64,000 nt of DNA from Theristus sp. LFF4_11 (Eukaryota > Nematoda > Chromadorea > Monhysterida > Xyalidae), in assembly GCA_030248135.1 (NCBI GenBank), contig JASANC010005158.1:1-64000 (forward strand), written 5' to 3'. The notes under the pieces were generated by a model that saw nothing but the letters and a program-made list of their open reading frames with translations, was not told the origin of the DNA and did no database searches. This document shows positions 10,430 to 24,200 of the stretch, piece by piece. Numbering within the stretch: position 1 is the stretch's first letter; each line of letters begins with the position of its first letter. Both the position numbers and the translations under genes were made by a program.

Positions 10430-13335
10430 TATGAACAAGAATTGCACTTTCCTGGAAATGTTGAAAATTCAGTAAAATCAATGTGTTGTTTCACGGCCGC
10501 ATAAAAACGTGACACAATATCGCTTGCTGTGATGATCATGAACTATAATTCAATTTATGATTTTATTTGCTTGCGTTTGTGACCATGATGCGGACACAAT
10601 GACATATCGCTGCCGTGCTGACTTTCAACGTAAACTCGTGCGTGCAGTCTCTAATGAATTATGCTGTCGTACAGATAAAAATCGGCGTATTGTCAATGAG
10701 AGTGTCTCTCATTGCGTAAGGTCTACTTGATCTTTCTGTCTAATGAATATTTTAGCGAGCTCAATTGTTCAAACAAACGTGAAGCCCACTGTTCTGTCTT
10801 CTCCAGCATTGTGGTTGAGGTTTAGGGGCATATGTAGAAGCGTGGAAAATGTGTCACTTTTTTAGAATGGGTTAAACATTTCGAACCTTGAATTTTTCAA
10901 AAATTTGTAACCAGTATCTGTATAACAATACATAAAAATGTACATTGCAGAACTTTGTACGTTCATTTCTTCAGCGGAAAGTAGATTTTGTATTCAATTT
11001 TTGTTTCCACAAAGTCTGCAGAAAAAAATACGACGCTTTCTGTGCTTTTGACAGAACTGCGTTGTTGACTTTGGCCCCGTTGTCTCCCTCGCTGTGTTGC
11101 TTCTTTGACAAACAGCAAACACATTTTTTTGACGTAATTTTGTATTTATTCAGTTTAGTACAGGTGTGTTTGGCGCTTTTTACAGCTTGTTTTCAAGCGC
11201 ACTTTTAAAAAAGTGTGTTTTCAAAAAAAATAACGACAGAGAAACTAAATAATTAGGCAGTAGCCAAAAAACGACCTGCGGCTTTCGAGCCTTTGGGAGA
11301 AGGAAACCTACGATTTTTATGATTCACCCGTTATTCAATTTTATTGCTGCATTGCATACATCTGGCTTGCTTTCTGTCCTCGTTCCGTTGTTTGTATAAT
11401 TTCTTGTCTTTTCCTTCGCAAAACTGTTACTTAAACGGATATAGTCTGAAAAAGAGACAAACAGATAAAGCTCGCAAGCCACTGTGCCAATTAACCGGCG
11501 CACGTGTAAAAAGAGTTAAGACAACAAGGTGGCAAACAGAGTGGCACGAATGAAGCTCATTAGCATGTGTGGTAGTACGCTGCCTTGCTCAGTCAGGCAG
11601 TACACGATTGAGCGCTATGAATCTGCGGAGTACGCTAATGTGCGTTCGTCGACTGATGTTATAGCTGTGTTATATCGGCTTAGTCATGTTGTCCCTTTGG
11701 CCAATGCTTCAGTTTTCTCTCTCATGTATTGAGTACAATCATTGAGTTACATGGATGCGTCTCTTTTCCCATGTAGTGAATGTGTTCATGATTAGCTGTT
11801 GTCGGTTACCCTGGCCCAGATAGCAGCGACATGTACTGTCACACACCGAAGCTGGCAACAAACATATAAAACTGGAAACCGCTTTGCCATTATTTATGAT
11901 CAAAATTTGGCAAATCTGGGAGCCTCTTTCGAACGGTTTTATACTAATGGTTTACTGGTCATGCACTTGTGGACTCTTGTTCAATCTCATTCAAAGGTTT
12001 TCAGGGTTGGGTATAATCTGAAAAGAACTGCCCATTTCTTCGCTTTTGGTTGTTGTTGCCGTCGTTTTTGCCTTGCAAACAAACTATTGTCACCAACCGA
12101 TTACAAAACATGACAACACATTCAACTGCAGACAGCTCCTAGCAACACGCATCCTTGCCACAGGCACCGCTGTTACAGTGGCAAACGCCACATGCAAATA
12201 GTGCCGCTGCGCCGGTGATAGCCGAAGAAGTGTATCGAACTCATTGCGGCATTTGTGGTGGCACTATTGAACTGATTCAGTCATGCCGTACATGTTTCGT
12301 AAATTCCGCTATAAATTTTCAGTTCACTAATTAGACGTTTGAATTTGGAAAAGCCCTTTTTGCTACTGTTTTACAGCCATGGTGATACCTGGACTTGGCC
12401 ATATTACACCGCACAGTCCCACCGTGTCCAGCATCAACCAAGTCTGTAAGCAAACCATCCGCTTGTGCAGCAGCAGCCCAGGCTAGTACGCTAGTGTGAG
12501 GTTTTATGTGCTTTTGGCATGCGCACTTTTGCAGCACAACCGTGTGTATGGTTTATGCACCGTTATAAGTTATAAGCACACGCAAGCTTCGGAAAACCAT
12601 GCGCGTACATGGCCGGTATGTGCTTGCATTTTTGCGCCTTTTGCACTGCAGAAAATGTGAGCCAGCGTGACGCTGAAGGAGAACTGCAGAGACAGAAAAT
12701 CGGTGGCAGCGAATTGTGACATGTGCTTTCGCTGGCTTTGAGTCACAAGCAAGCAAGATTCCTCCACTGGGTCGTACTTTATACGGCGTTGTTATTGCGA
12801 AATACGCATATATTTTCACTCACACATCATGCCCAGCATACAGCATGCACTTTGTATACAGATCGTTATTTTTAAAATAAACCACCGCAGTGTTTTCCTG
12901 ACTGGTTTTTGTGCGCGAATATTATTTTTACCCGCATTCAAAACTCAAACAACAGACGCCAGTGCCTGTGCTTGTTTTGCTGTGGACGGTAACGCATAGG
13001 GGTCGCTGCGCGCGTGGCTTTCAATGAAATTGGGCCAAAGCTCTGTGTGTTTGAGTGCGATGGTTTCAACGGTCTATCAAGTGTGTATTTCATTTTTTTC
13101 AATCTTGTTCCAGGCCTTACACATTGCCGACACGAAATCCAAGAAAAGAAACTAAATTGTGCACTATTATTCGTATTTATTCCGGTTGTTTCCGTCGAAA
13201 AATACCCTCCGCGACTTTGCACGATTTGGAACTGGTCATTACCACAATTGCTCATTATCAACTCCCCGACTTGCAATAGTAAATAACAAAAAATAGCCTG
13301 GCAAAAAAGAGATAAAACAAATACTGTATTTGAAA
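10430..13335. other. No supportable gene
   Basis: Contains only short frames; 11799-12113 on the plus strand is the longest with an ATG. No domain, paired splice signals or repeat relation could be seen. The last ~400 bp would hold the TPPP promoter. Confidence 0.5.
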
Positions 13336-14519
13336 ATGGCTTCTTCATCGGCGAACGGCCACGATGTTGAGTTCAATTGGGATGACAAGGAGATGAAGTC
13401 ACGATGGGTGCAGTTCAGCAAGTTTGGCAACGCCACTGCGACGGAGATGACGGGCAAGAACATGGACAAGTGGCTGAAGGACGCTGGCGTGCTCGACAAC
13501 AAACACGTCACCACCACCATGACCGGCATTGCGTTCTCAAAAGTGGCAGGGTCAGTCGGACACGCTCGCACACGCTGCACACACTGAGAAAACATTGTTG
13601 CTAAAACTCTGAACTATCATACTTGAAAACATTCCGAACCGGGTCTATGCTTTCAAAACTACTTGTAAACTTTTTAGACCACTTCGAAACGTTCTAAACT
13701 ACACTTTTTAAATTTCTTAAACTTTTACAAACTGCGTTCAACAATCTAAATCTGTCACACAAACATTTTCCATGACGCGATTCTACTGAAACTGCAGTCC
13801 TACAACACGTGAACGTCAGGAGCCAGCTTCGCAGCAAGTTATCCAATGTGTCTAACAAGTACTGTCAATTTGGCAGCACAGTTAGAAGGAACAGTTTCTC
13901 AGTGCTGCACTCCACAAGTTTCCAACAAAAGTGCCCTTTGCAGGCCGAAACGAAGAACACTGAAGTACCCTGAAATCAAGAAGGTGCTGGTTACGGTGGC
14001 GACCGACCGATCGCAGAAATCCAAGCAGTCCGTTCAAGAAGAGCTGGACGCAATCACAGCCAAACTCGCACAACTCGAAGCGCCCACTCTCAACTCTGCT
14101 GCGGTAAACGCAACAGTTTCATTCAAATCCCAAGGCTCAGTTTTGACGCACGTTTTTAGAATTCGTGCTGCTTCACTTGTTACTTGGATCCACTGAAACT
14201 CCTTGGTTTGAGACAAATTTTGAGTACATACGTGTTTTGAGGCAGGTTTTGATTCTTCGAGATGTTTTGAGACTGATTTTGACTTTTTGAGACAAGTTTT
14301 GAGACGAGTACTTTGCCGCAGAGAGCACAAACGTCCGGCGGCGTGTTCAACAGGCTGACCGATCACAAGCAGTACACAGGGTCGCACAAGGAGCGTTTTG
14401 ATGAAAGTGGCAAGGGAAAGGGCAAGGCTGGTCGTGAGGACGTGGTGCAGTACGAGGGCTATGTGGCGTCATACAAGAACAAAGGCACTTACGACAAAGT
14501 GCACGGGCACGCAAAGTGA
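13336..14519 (+). CDS. TPPP / p25-alpha family tubulin-polymerisation-promoting protein
   Basis: p25-alpha proteins bind and bundle microtubules. The start at 13336 (AAAATGGCT) gives [20 protein letters not shown] and [15 protein letters not shown], the family's N-terminal core. Three exons join in frame. They are 13336 to about 13551 (AGG|GTCAGT), 13944-14103 ([15 protein letters not shown], then a long helix) and 14322-14519. The last exon carries [20 protein letters not shown] and [15 protein letters not shown], the most conserved part of the family, then a GTYD-containing end. Length is about 190 residues, as expected for an animal TPPP. The C. elegans counterpart would be tppp-1. No damage is seen. 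Confidence 0.93.
14205..14310 (+). repeat. Degenerate TTTTGAGAC tandem array in TPPP intron 2
   Basis: At least six imperfect copies of TTTTGAGACAAG/TTTTGAGGCAGG units fill intron 2 up to about ten bases before its acceptor. The antisense frame appears Lys/Ser-rich but is a repeat translation. Confidence 0.8.
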
Positions 14520-14854
14520 CGCAACCTGGCTTTGTTAGACTCAATAATGGAATATTGTTATGTTGTAAAGTTCTTGTTTGCAAGGTTCTTGGGCATCGGT
14601 TTGCGACCACGTACGTGTCCAACCGAACTCTTTCAAGTTCGAGCACGTTGGTGTTGGACACAACTCCGGTGTCCATCAAACTGTGCTCTGTTTGTTGATT
14701 GGTCAGTTCAAGCGCGACTCCGTATGGTCGTTTGAATTCTCCAATAAACATGCAGTTTTACATCTCACTAACTACCTTATATCCGCCATTCTTTTTCGTT
14801 GTCGCAGCTCCTGCTTCTGTGTTTTTTTGTCAGTGTCTCGTTCAAAAACTGACG

Positions 14855-15055
14855 TTATGCGTGCGTAAAGGCCCGTCTATAACTGACGTATGCAGACGGA
14901 CGTCGACGTACGTCACGTATGGACGGGGTAGTATACAATAACACGAGATCTGACGTGCATGCATTATGTACGTGATGTCACGTCTCGTGTTTTTGCATTG
15001 TACCGTACATCGAGGTACCTTTGGCGTACGTCCGCATCCGTCAGTATGCACGCGC
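14855..15055. repeat. ACGT-rich imperfect palindrome, possible small MITE
   Basis: Left part has AACTGACGTATGCAGACGGA and CGTACGTCACG. The right part, read on the opposite strand, has ACTGACGGATGCGGACGTAC. Both sides have GCGTGC. This gives an inverted arrangement about 200 bp long with many CGTACG/ACGT cores. No ORF or second copy is seen in the window. Confidence 0.45.
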
Positions 15056-16074
15056 TTTTACTGCGTTACCGTTTTGTTCGTTGGCTGATTTGGATTCACC
15101 CATTCTCGTTTGTTTTTGTGTTGCGATACATATTCTTCTATTTTCTATCAAAAAAATTAGATGTTTCGAACTTTTCTTTCCAAATCGCTAGTTTACTGAT
15201 CTGTGTGAAATGTATCGTTTTTTCTGATTTGTGATATGAAAACTGTTTTACTTTATGGCCTCAAAACACTGAGAAACCATTGCGAAGTTAAAAATTTGCA
15301 TTTTGGTTTTAAAGTACTTTGTTCTAAGTTTGCTTCAAAATTTGCATCTAATTTCTTGCGCACTGCAGCCTGACAGATAGAGTAACCTCCCAGTTTGCAG
15401 TAAAATGCAAATTAGTAACTTTTAAAATGACGCTACCCAGTGATCATTAATTGTCAAATTTTGCAGAACAGATTTTTTAAATTTGAAAACATTGCAAAGT
15501 ATTTTTAATCCAAGTGTCAATCAGCAGCCATTCTTTAAATCTACCCAAAGCCAATGGGTTTTAGAGTTCAGATTTTAATTGGTCAGCTACTCACTCTGCA
15601 AACATGTGAAATTTTGTGTTAAAGTTGTAAAATACTTTATCACGGCTTGACTGATATTTTTATTGACAATCACCGTTTTGTGCTAACTCCCACGTGCGCC
15701 ACACAATCCTGACTTTGAAATACAAAGTTTCATCGAGTTAAGACAATCAAAATCGTTTTTACCATTCAACCGTATCTATGCTTGTGTGTTCATTTGTATT
15801 TGTTGTGTCGATCTTATTTGTTTGTAAAAAATCAGCTTTTTGAAAGTAAAAAATTGAAGTGGTCTAAAATTTTGGTCCCCAGTTAACCAACAGTGCTTTT
15901 ATCAATTGTCTCCACTTTGCAATTGCAACAAAAACAATCGTAGCAAAACATCACACCGATAAAAACAATGTCACGTCATAACAGAACAAGAAATCCACCC
16001 TAACAAAATTTTCATGATGTCTTGCAGAGAGAGTTTTCCGCCCACAACAAGTGAGCCACAACAACGAATGTCCA
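15056..16074. other. No gene seen
   Basis: AT-rich intergenic DNA between the TPPP gene and the RPL13 stop codon. No ORF, repeat family or RNA gene is recognisable. Confidence 0.6.
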
Positions 16075-17203
16075 CTACTTCTTGCCCCCAACGGCCTGCT
16101 CCTCAGCTTCGCGTGCCTTCTTCTCCCTGTAGCCCTTCAATCGTTTGTCAGCCCTGGCACGTCGCAGCACCTTGTACGGCTCGAACGCCTTCATTTCGTC
16201 CGTGATCTTGTGCGCCTTCTGCCGCTTCGGCACTGCTTTGATGGGCATGATGAAGCCGGTCAGTTGCTGCGCCAGCTTGCACTCGTCCGCCTCAAAGTAT
16301 TGAACAACAATAGCTTGCATTTGGCATCAGTGCAACACGATCACTGCAACTGTGCAACACTGTCAAAGCACCAAACTAATCCAACTTGTCCAGTGGCAGC
16401 CACCACGATGCCTGTCCAACTGGCGGCCCTGCAAAGCAGTCAACCAACAGTAACAAGCACAAATGCATCAGTACCGTGCTGTCGCCCTTGTGCGGTTTGC
16501 TCATCTTCTTCGGGAACAATATCAGCCGTGAGCGGTACTCCTTGAGGCGTTGCACGTTCAACTGCAGCGATTCCAGCGACCGATTCGTACGCCGACAGTC
16601 CACGGCGATGCCGATCGTGCGTGCCTGCTTCTTTGCGATCCCGGCTGCCTGCAAGGGAAGACAAACGAGACTCTTGTCGTACCAAGGCGAAAAAAAATCG
16701 TTAAACTCGAGGCTGAAAAGGCTTCCTAAATGATACTGTACAGCGGTCGAATTAGGCAGCTTGAAACGATTACATTTGGAGCGACACGCTGCAGCGTATC
16801 AGGCTGCATGAATGCTGCGCACCATCACAGGTTCTCTCAATTCTATTCGCAGCATAGCCGTGCGCCGGTGTACTGTATCACAGGCGGCAATCTGAATCAT
16901 GCGACCCCCGCAGCGTCGCAGTGGCCGTGGCAGCCGAGAGCACACAATCACAGTCACCTTCAGTTCGCCCAACGTGAAGCCGCGGCCGGGCCTGGTGCGC
17001 ATGTTGTAGCGTGCCGTCTGACAGTGCACCACCGGGCGCAGCAGTCCCTTGACGGGGCGTGGTGCCACGCGACGTGCCTTCTCCTGTCTCGCCTGACGAC
17101 GCCGCAGCTTGCGCGCCGGCTGGTTGAACCAGGTGCGCACGCGTGTCTGCCACGCCTTGTGCAGGTGCACGTTCGGAATGACGTTGTTGCCTTTCGGCGC
17201 CAT
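16075..17203 (-). CDS. 60S ribosomal protein L13
   Basis: Large-subunit ribosomal protein eL13. The first exon starts at 17203 with [20 protein letters not shown] and continues through [19 protein letters not shown] to [10 protein letters not shown] (donor at about 16958). Exon 2 (16475-16648) has [19 protein letters not shown] and [12 protein letters not shown]. Exon 3 (16075-16290) has [37 protein letters not shown] and a Lys-rich end. Phase 0 joins work at both introns. Length and motif order match eukaryotic L13 throughout. Introns of ribosomal protein genes often host snoRNAs, but I could not identify a box C/D or H/ACA structure here. Confidence 0.96.
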
Positions 17204-18193
17204 ACTCGCCTCTCAAACGCGATTTGCTCTTTCTGGAATTCGGCAAACAGCACGCCTGAAATAAAAAGCTCAGCAAAGACCGACTGATTGGCTGTACCCG
17301 AATGAACAGACCAATTGACGATGACCGCTAATTTAGCAGACACACTAACCGAGAACATCGGTAAAAACACATTTGAACATACTAACAAATCAATCCAACA
17401 AAGACAAAGTAATCATTCGCTGCAATGCAGACAGCGAAAACTGGGTGACAAGCAACCCAAATTATTTTCAAAAGAAATTTGAAAACAACGCTAAAATTTT
17501 TTATACGTTTCTGCCACTTGTTTGTTACAATATGCAGCTTCACAATATTATTAATGTCCGCTGTCAGACTCGAACATGAGCATATTGAGCGATAAATTTA
17601 GAAAAACAACGGAATTGAGAAAGGTTCAAAGACAGAAAAGCAATAACCCAACAGAGCACAGAAACAATCACCACCATGTGAATCGAGAAAGAAAACCTTT
17701 TGAAGTAGCACAAAAACACAGCGTTATCATAGATTCTCATGAAAAAAAATATAAAAAAACATGACAAATGACAATCACATGTATATGAACAACAACAACA
17801 ACAAAGGATCACAGAATTCGAGAGTTGAATCAAGCAACAAATAACAACGACATTCTGAACTCAATTTTTCCGCACAGGTAACGAACAAACCATTTTGACG
17901 ACATAATACGTTTGACGTTTTGTTCATGGCAAAAAGGCGTTGAAAATAACAATAATAACTTAGAATCTCCAAAGTCAGCCAGCACAAGGATGAACGAAAC
18001 AAAAACTCGAAGCTTTCATTACAAGGGCAAAGGTAATCAGTTCTTTGACAAAATCTATTTTCCAGTAACTTTCGCCTTCGAAAAGTGAAAAACGCGAGCT
18101 TTGCCAAGTGACTGGTGTGTGCCGTGGTGCCGGCTGCACCGTTCTGTGCGACGTGTCGTGTTCAATATGCACAACCGCTGCAGCATGTGGCGC
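17204..18193. other. No gene seen
   Basis: Upstream flank of RPL13 and downstream flank of the UBAP1-like gene. AT-rich with short frames only. Two minus-strand genes lie head-to-tail across it, so it should contain the RPL13 promoter. Confidence 0.6.
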
Positions 18194-21100
18194 TCACTCT
18201 CTCAGCAACTCGTCCAACGCGAGATCGCGTCTGCCTTGTGCTCTGTGCAGTGCCTCACAGACGCGACGTGCCGAAAAGCCAAGTGCACACAGCTGTGCGC
18301 CGACGCGCGCGTAATGCTGCGCCTGAACAACATGAACACACATACGGTATGGCCGGTTAAACATGGCAGCTTTTTTCAGGGTGCAAGGAGCGCGCGAATT
18401 TTGAATGAAAGAAAAACGACGTTCAGAAACTGAATTGTGTGCCAAATTTGACGCGTTTTTTTAAAACTAATGGGTTATCCGCGCTATTCTGTTCATTCTT
18501 TATTCCTTGTACACATGATTGGGAATTACGTTGGCTTTTTTGAAAAAGACAACTCCTAGTCTGCGGCTGATCCCGCCTTGATGGACTGCCTTATTTATTC
18601 GGCCATACTGTACAAACTGAAGCGACATTCATGAAACATGAGTTAGTGACGCGTAGCTGTACTAAAACATAGCTACGCGGTCACTAAATAGTACTTCATG
18701 AATGCACCTTAAATGAAAAATATAGAGAAAGACATAATCCATTCTCAAGTTTGTTAAAAGATTATGAAAAAAAGAAAACCCAGCAACCTTTTGCTGGTCC
18801 ATGTCGCACGTGTGCACCGCATGCTCAATCAGGTCAACGGGCAACGTTGGATTGGCAGCACACAACGCGTCAACAGTCATCACGTGATTGATTACCTGAA
18901 AACAAATTTCACTGTCTTTTCATTTCCATGGTCATAGTGCCGCTGGTGTTGACGTTTGTCAACGTTTTGCGAGGTCACCGCCGAGACTGTTGAGCAAAGC
19001 CGCAAATGAAGTAAGTCATTCATGAGTGGGTCGCTGTACCGACATGTTGCACGTTTGGCTTGACACCGAACATGAGCGCACGCACAATCTGCTGCTCGTT
19101 GAAGCCCATCGCAGTGGCCGAGTCGAACGTCTGACGTTGCTGCGCGTTCAGTTGAGCAATCCGCTGCGAATGCTGCAATGGAGAAAAACAAGATGAATTG
19201 ATGAACATGATCAGCTGACGGGTCTCGAGATACAAACAATGCCTGTGCATTACAGAGTCAATTCCAAATGGCGGTGTTTTGTCACAGAACTCTGCAGTGA
19301 CACACCAGCTTCGATCGATCAGCCTCGATTCTGTTCGCGTTCGATACACCGCCGCCTGACGTTCCGCATTCGCGTTGACTTGAACGAGCGGACGAGGGCT
19401 TTGGCTTGAACGCAACCGAATCATAATTAGCGGCGTCGGTTTCAGCGTCATCCAACAGTGACATGTCGAACAGCTTTGAATGGCGATTGAATACGAAATG
19501 ATTGTCGCAGTTTGATGGCTGATCGCAGAGTTTGCTCAGATCCGGCGAGCTTTTGCTCGGTTTCAACGTATTAAAGTTCAGATCGCAATTAGCTTGACTG
19601 GTTCTTGATGCGCTCAACACTGGGAAATTGCTAGGTGCTGTCGTGCCGGTTCGCTTTTGGCGTTGTTCATCGAATGAGACTGACTGTATCGAATGAGTCT
19701 GGCTTTGTTTTGCAGTGCCTGGAGCTGGCAGAATCGGTGTGTTCAGTGGAACGTTTGCAGCGTCCGTCAGTGCGGAGCAGCCCGGCGTCACTGCAGGCCA
19801 AAACTGAACACTCGGCGACTGTTGTGCTGCGTGCTCTGCTGGCTCAGAGTGTTGTGCTCGCTGTGTGCACGACGACGGGCAACTGCACTCGGACAGCGAT
19901 GAGTGACGCGCGGGCACCTAAAACGAAACGCAATGTCAAAAACCGGTGGACGGGCAATACCAACTCAAAAACCAGAATTGTGCTGTTTTCTTCAGTATTC
20001 AAAATGCCAATACGTCAGAGCCGTCTGATGGCATGATGGGCCACAGAGCGGTCACTGATGCATTACTGAAAGCGGAGTGCTCCCGCAGGCCGGCGCGTGT
20101 CCCCGGAGCAACATTTCAGCGACTCCGATTTGAGGTAATCGCTCTGTGGTGCCACTACACCATACATGCACAGGGTCTGATGCAAATCGAGTTCGCTGAT
20201 CACAGGGGCAGGGCACAGCCCAGCACGGCGCTGCGCCACGCCAGCAAGCGATCACTGTGCAACTCACGGCCGGCGCGTGCGTGTCCGTCGGCGCACTGTC
20301 TGTCGCTGGCGCCACCACCACGGAGCAGCGTTGCTCAGCGCTGCAATCGGCCGGCAACGGCGGCAGCAGAATCTGACTGAGCAGCGCGCGCTCGTCCATC
20401 GTTTTCATTTGCAGCGCATCAAACGGCGACGCCGCAGTGCTCGGCCGCACAAACTCGTCCCAACTTTGCAGCTGTCTTGACGACGACGACGTCTCGCGAC
20501 TCGCCTTTCGCCTCGGCGTTGCTGTCGCACTGCTGCTGGTGGCTGCGGCGTGCGTGTCCGTCGTCATTGTGACTGCGCTCGTTTTCAGCGTCCTCAGCAC
20601 TGGCTCCGGCTGCAGAATGCCATTCTCGGTGGTCGCTCGTGCGGCGTTCTTGTTCGCCCTCGTTTTCTTCGATTCAGTATTGCTAATGTTCGCATTAGTG
20701 ACTGAATTTTGGTTTTCTAGTGAAACTGCACAATTATCAACCGCTTGTTCTGATGATCTGGCTTCAGGCGTTGCAGATGAACTGGACGCCGATTGCAGCG
20801 ATTCATTGCTCTGTTTCTGTTCGGATTGCAGTTTCTTTCGCCTCAAGCACTCCTCCAATTCAGCGTGCTTCTTTTGTGCGTCTGCTTCCTTTTGCACACG
20901 TATCATGTTGGCCGTGTATGACTGAACGGCGGCATGCTCCACGTCGAAATCGTACTGCAATAAATGGCGCTGTCTTGATCTGCATCATCATCGAACAATT
21001 GAAAAAAAAATCACGCATTTAGCTGTTTCAAAAAACTGTTGACACAATTGGTCAAGTCACGCTTTGAACACTTATGAATGCATTGCATCGAGTTAAAAAG

Positions 21101-21257
21101 AAAAAGTTTGTGAGCTACAAATTCACGAATTGTGCTGCAAAAAGATGACATTCAGACATACTTCATCTTCGAGAGCTTCCAGTGGATATCGAACAACATC
21201 GATTCCCCGCACGGGAGCCACAGTGGGCACAGGATAGAAAGCAACGCCGATTTCCAT
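18194..21257 (-). CDS. UBAP1-like ESCRT-I subunit
   Basis: UBAP1 is the ubiquitin-binding subunit of an endosomal ESCRT-I complex that sorts ubiquitinated cargo. The proposed start at 21257 gives MEIGVAFYPVPTVAPV, in the place of the UMA domain. A phase-0 join leads to the exon at about 20267-20956, which holds YDFDVEHAAVQSY, a charged helix, and the family signature SPFDALQMKTMDERALLSQI. A long Ser/Thr/Gln-rich linker follows (about 19300-19920). The tandem UBA region is spread over small exons: RQTFDSATAMGFNEQQIVRA (about 19100), DLIEHAVHTCDMDQQK (about 18830) and the last exon, LCALGFSARRVCEAL to DLALDELLRE, stop at 18194. Motif order matches vertebrate UBAP1. The true 5' end could include another exon. 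Confidence 0.85.
18628..18708. repeat. Small palindromic element, copy 1 (UBAP1 intron)
   Basis: Ends are inverted ATTCATGAA and TTCATGAAT. The inside carries GACGCGTAGCT against AGCTACGCGGTC, so the whole ~80 bp can fold as a hairpin. A second copy lies in an intron of the kelch gene at 28923. Confidence 0.75.
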
Positions 21258-24200
21258 GTTCAAGCAATTGATATAATCTGCAAAGAGACAATACAAATCT
21301 CGATTTTCAATACCTAATGTCAAAAACAAAAAAAGGAAAGAGAAGTTCAACAAAAAACGAAACCGAAAAAACGCAGAAGAAACGTTTTCATCAATACATT
21401 CTATATTTTTTTGCTCTGTGAAAAAGCTGTAAGAAATCACTGAAATTATTTTGCGCTGAATTTGATGGCCGAAAGTCGGCCGCCGAACAAAACAGTAGCC
21501 ACTTTTGACCATTTACTTTTATGTGCAGCACTTATTTCCTACATTTTCAGTGTTGTTGACTGACATTTTGAGACAGTTTTATCTGCCAGTTAGACACCAA
21601 CAGCTTGACTGAGTCAAGAAGGTTGTCAAAAACGCACAGAAGCCGGAGACGTTTCGAAAAAACCCACAAATAATATGACAATAAATTAACTGTAAGCTGC
21701 AATTGAGCAATAAAATAAACTTGATTTGAATCGTTAACTCAGTTTTACATCAAAAAGCAAATCAAAGAAAGACAGTCGACCATCATAATATGATAATGAT
21801 ATACCCATGTTTTTTGATATTTGAAATTTTTTTATTTTTATGTTTGATTGATTGATACACCAAAAAATTTACTTGTTGAGATTTCACACAACGACAGCGC
21901 CAAACCAACCTGAGTACGCTCGTACATCTCGGGCCATCTGTGATTTTTCGTTGATCACTTCACTCGCTCACAATCCACGCACCCACCGTTCACCACGTCA
22001 AACAACAAAAAATTGCATCGAAGAATTTTTATTCATGTCATGTTCATTCCGCTTGTTGTTCACTTCTGTAGTGTAAATTTTTGACTTTCTGCAAATGATG
22101 ACGACGGTAAAAAATGCAAAAAACTATTCACATGTCTAGGTAGCAGTACCGAAGATGTGGGGGAGGGGGTGGGGCGGGCAGTAACGAAGGCCGAACGAAA
22201 TTTTCGAGGGGGGTATGGTACCGTGGGGGGGGTGCCGACCAAAAAGTGAGGGGGGAGGTCCAAACGATGGTACCGTTAATTTTTGAAAGTTCAAACCAAA
22301 TTTTCTTCCCAACTTCTTTGTGTGCTTGGTAAATGTCATTATTTGGTCATTATGACCGACGTACTCCATGTTTTTCGATTTGGATAACTTCTAGAGTCAA
22401 TTTTTAGCGTTGAAATGACTTAACTGAATTGAAATATCGTTTCAGAAATCGTTTTCTTGCAACTTAGAACACGTTTTTCAGTCGGTAGGCCATGAGATGA
22501 ACATGATATCTTGTTGATTGGCGTATGTTATAGGTCTACAATGGAGTTGTGCGATATATTGTTAAACAATTGGAGCGGAGATGTTGGTTAATACCACATC
22601 ACACGACCGTTTTTCAGATACCCGATAACATGGCCACATGTTAAAACTTGCGTGCTGAGCTAAGCTAACGTGTTAAACTTGCGTCTGTCAGTTGCCCGCA
22701 ACGTGATCGCGAAATCATGGTACGTGTTTTCGATACGATGATTTGAAGAGTGGGCTCTCGCCATGTGGCAGATAGCATAGCTGGTTGAACCTGAAAGTAA
22801 GTGTCTTGGGGGGGGGGGGCGACCGGGTCGACAGGGGTTGCCGACTTAGCTACAGCAAACAGGAATTTTTGAACACAGTCTAATTTTGGTAATTTTCTAA
22901 AGAGGAACAACTAAGAACGGTTCAATATTCAAGTACACGTCGAAAATTGTCCTGTTTTACTGTTGAAAATGCAACTTTCCCTCTATGAAATGGACATAAT
23001 TTCAATAAAACACGATTTTCGCTCTTATAGTTTTCCGGATCGTTCTAAAAATAGTCTAGCTGAACTCAGCTCGACGAGACGCTTCGAACGAACCTAACTT
23101 GTAAAAAATTTTTTTATCGGCATGCTCATGCTCATGATCCACAACCGGTGGTAGTATCAAAGGAAATTTTTGTTGAACTTTCGAAAAATTGTGCCAAAAA
23201 TGAGGTTTTCAGAGCATTCTCAGAGCAGTAGCGAAAGCGGGACCTTGGGTGAGGGGTGTTGTTTGCCAAATTTTAGAGGGGGGTGTCAGGTGCCTTCTCG
23301 GTGAGGGGGGGTGCACGGGCAGCAAATTTTCCCGTAAAACTACAAAGCTAAACCGGAGCTGGAGCTGATCCCTGATCCCAATGTTTCACCCCTTCAACAA
23401 AGCTGGCAATCAAGGCACTTTCACTTTGTTAAAAAGGCTTCACTTAGGATTAGTAGGATTAGGTTTAGGAACCTACAACGACTTCATTGAAACCGAACTA
23501 AACAACAAAACAGACTGTAAACTTTGCTTTGGTTTAGTAATGTAGGCAAAGCAAATTTTCCTGAGGGGGTGCACTGGCAGAAAAATTTCGTGAGAGGGGT
23601 GCACGGGATCGCACGGGTAATACCAAATTTTTGCCTCAGAAAAACACAGAAATTCTTGTAAAATACAGAATATTTTGTGCAAACAAGCTGCTTGTTTGGT
23701 CAGAAACAACAAAATCTATGTAGGGACAGACACAAACGTCAAGAAAAATGCAAAAATTACGGTATTTTTGGAAAAAATTTAGATCAGATTGACCACCGTG
23801 AGGGGGGGGGGTGCGATCCCGTGTTTTCTCGCGGCGCGGGGCAGTAATTGCCCGTCTCCGCCGGAGTTTGTTTGGTACCTTCGGGTTTCCGGAACCGGCG
23901 CGCGTATAATTAAAATAAAAAAAATAAAATAAATAAGAGGGGTGGGGGGAGTCTAGTACCCGTGTCGAGGTAAAGTGGGGGGAGGGGGTACACGGGTATC
24001 TGCCCGTGCACGGGCAGGATTTTCGGCTGAAGGGGCGGCGTGGACCCGCCCAGGCGCCCACCCTCCCGCACTTTCGCTACTGTCTCCTCAGAGCATTTTC
24101 GATTTTTTTGAATCGGCATTTTGGTTGTACAGAGTGGTCCAAAAGCAGTGGGTACAACTTTGAATCGCTTGAATGGACCGTTTGAGCTGATAGGTATTTT

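Noticed and set aside
10218..10539. Gly-rich and Pro-rich ORFs at the poly-G MITE
   Set aside because: Translations of G-runs in a non-coding mobile element; identical ones occur at the other copies.
22664..22911. Minus-strand 81-codon frame in the G-rich region
   Set aside because: Low-complexity, no domain, no splice context.
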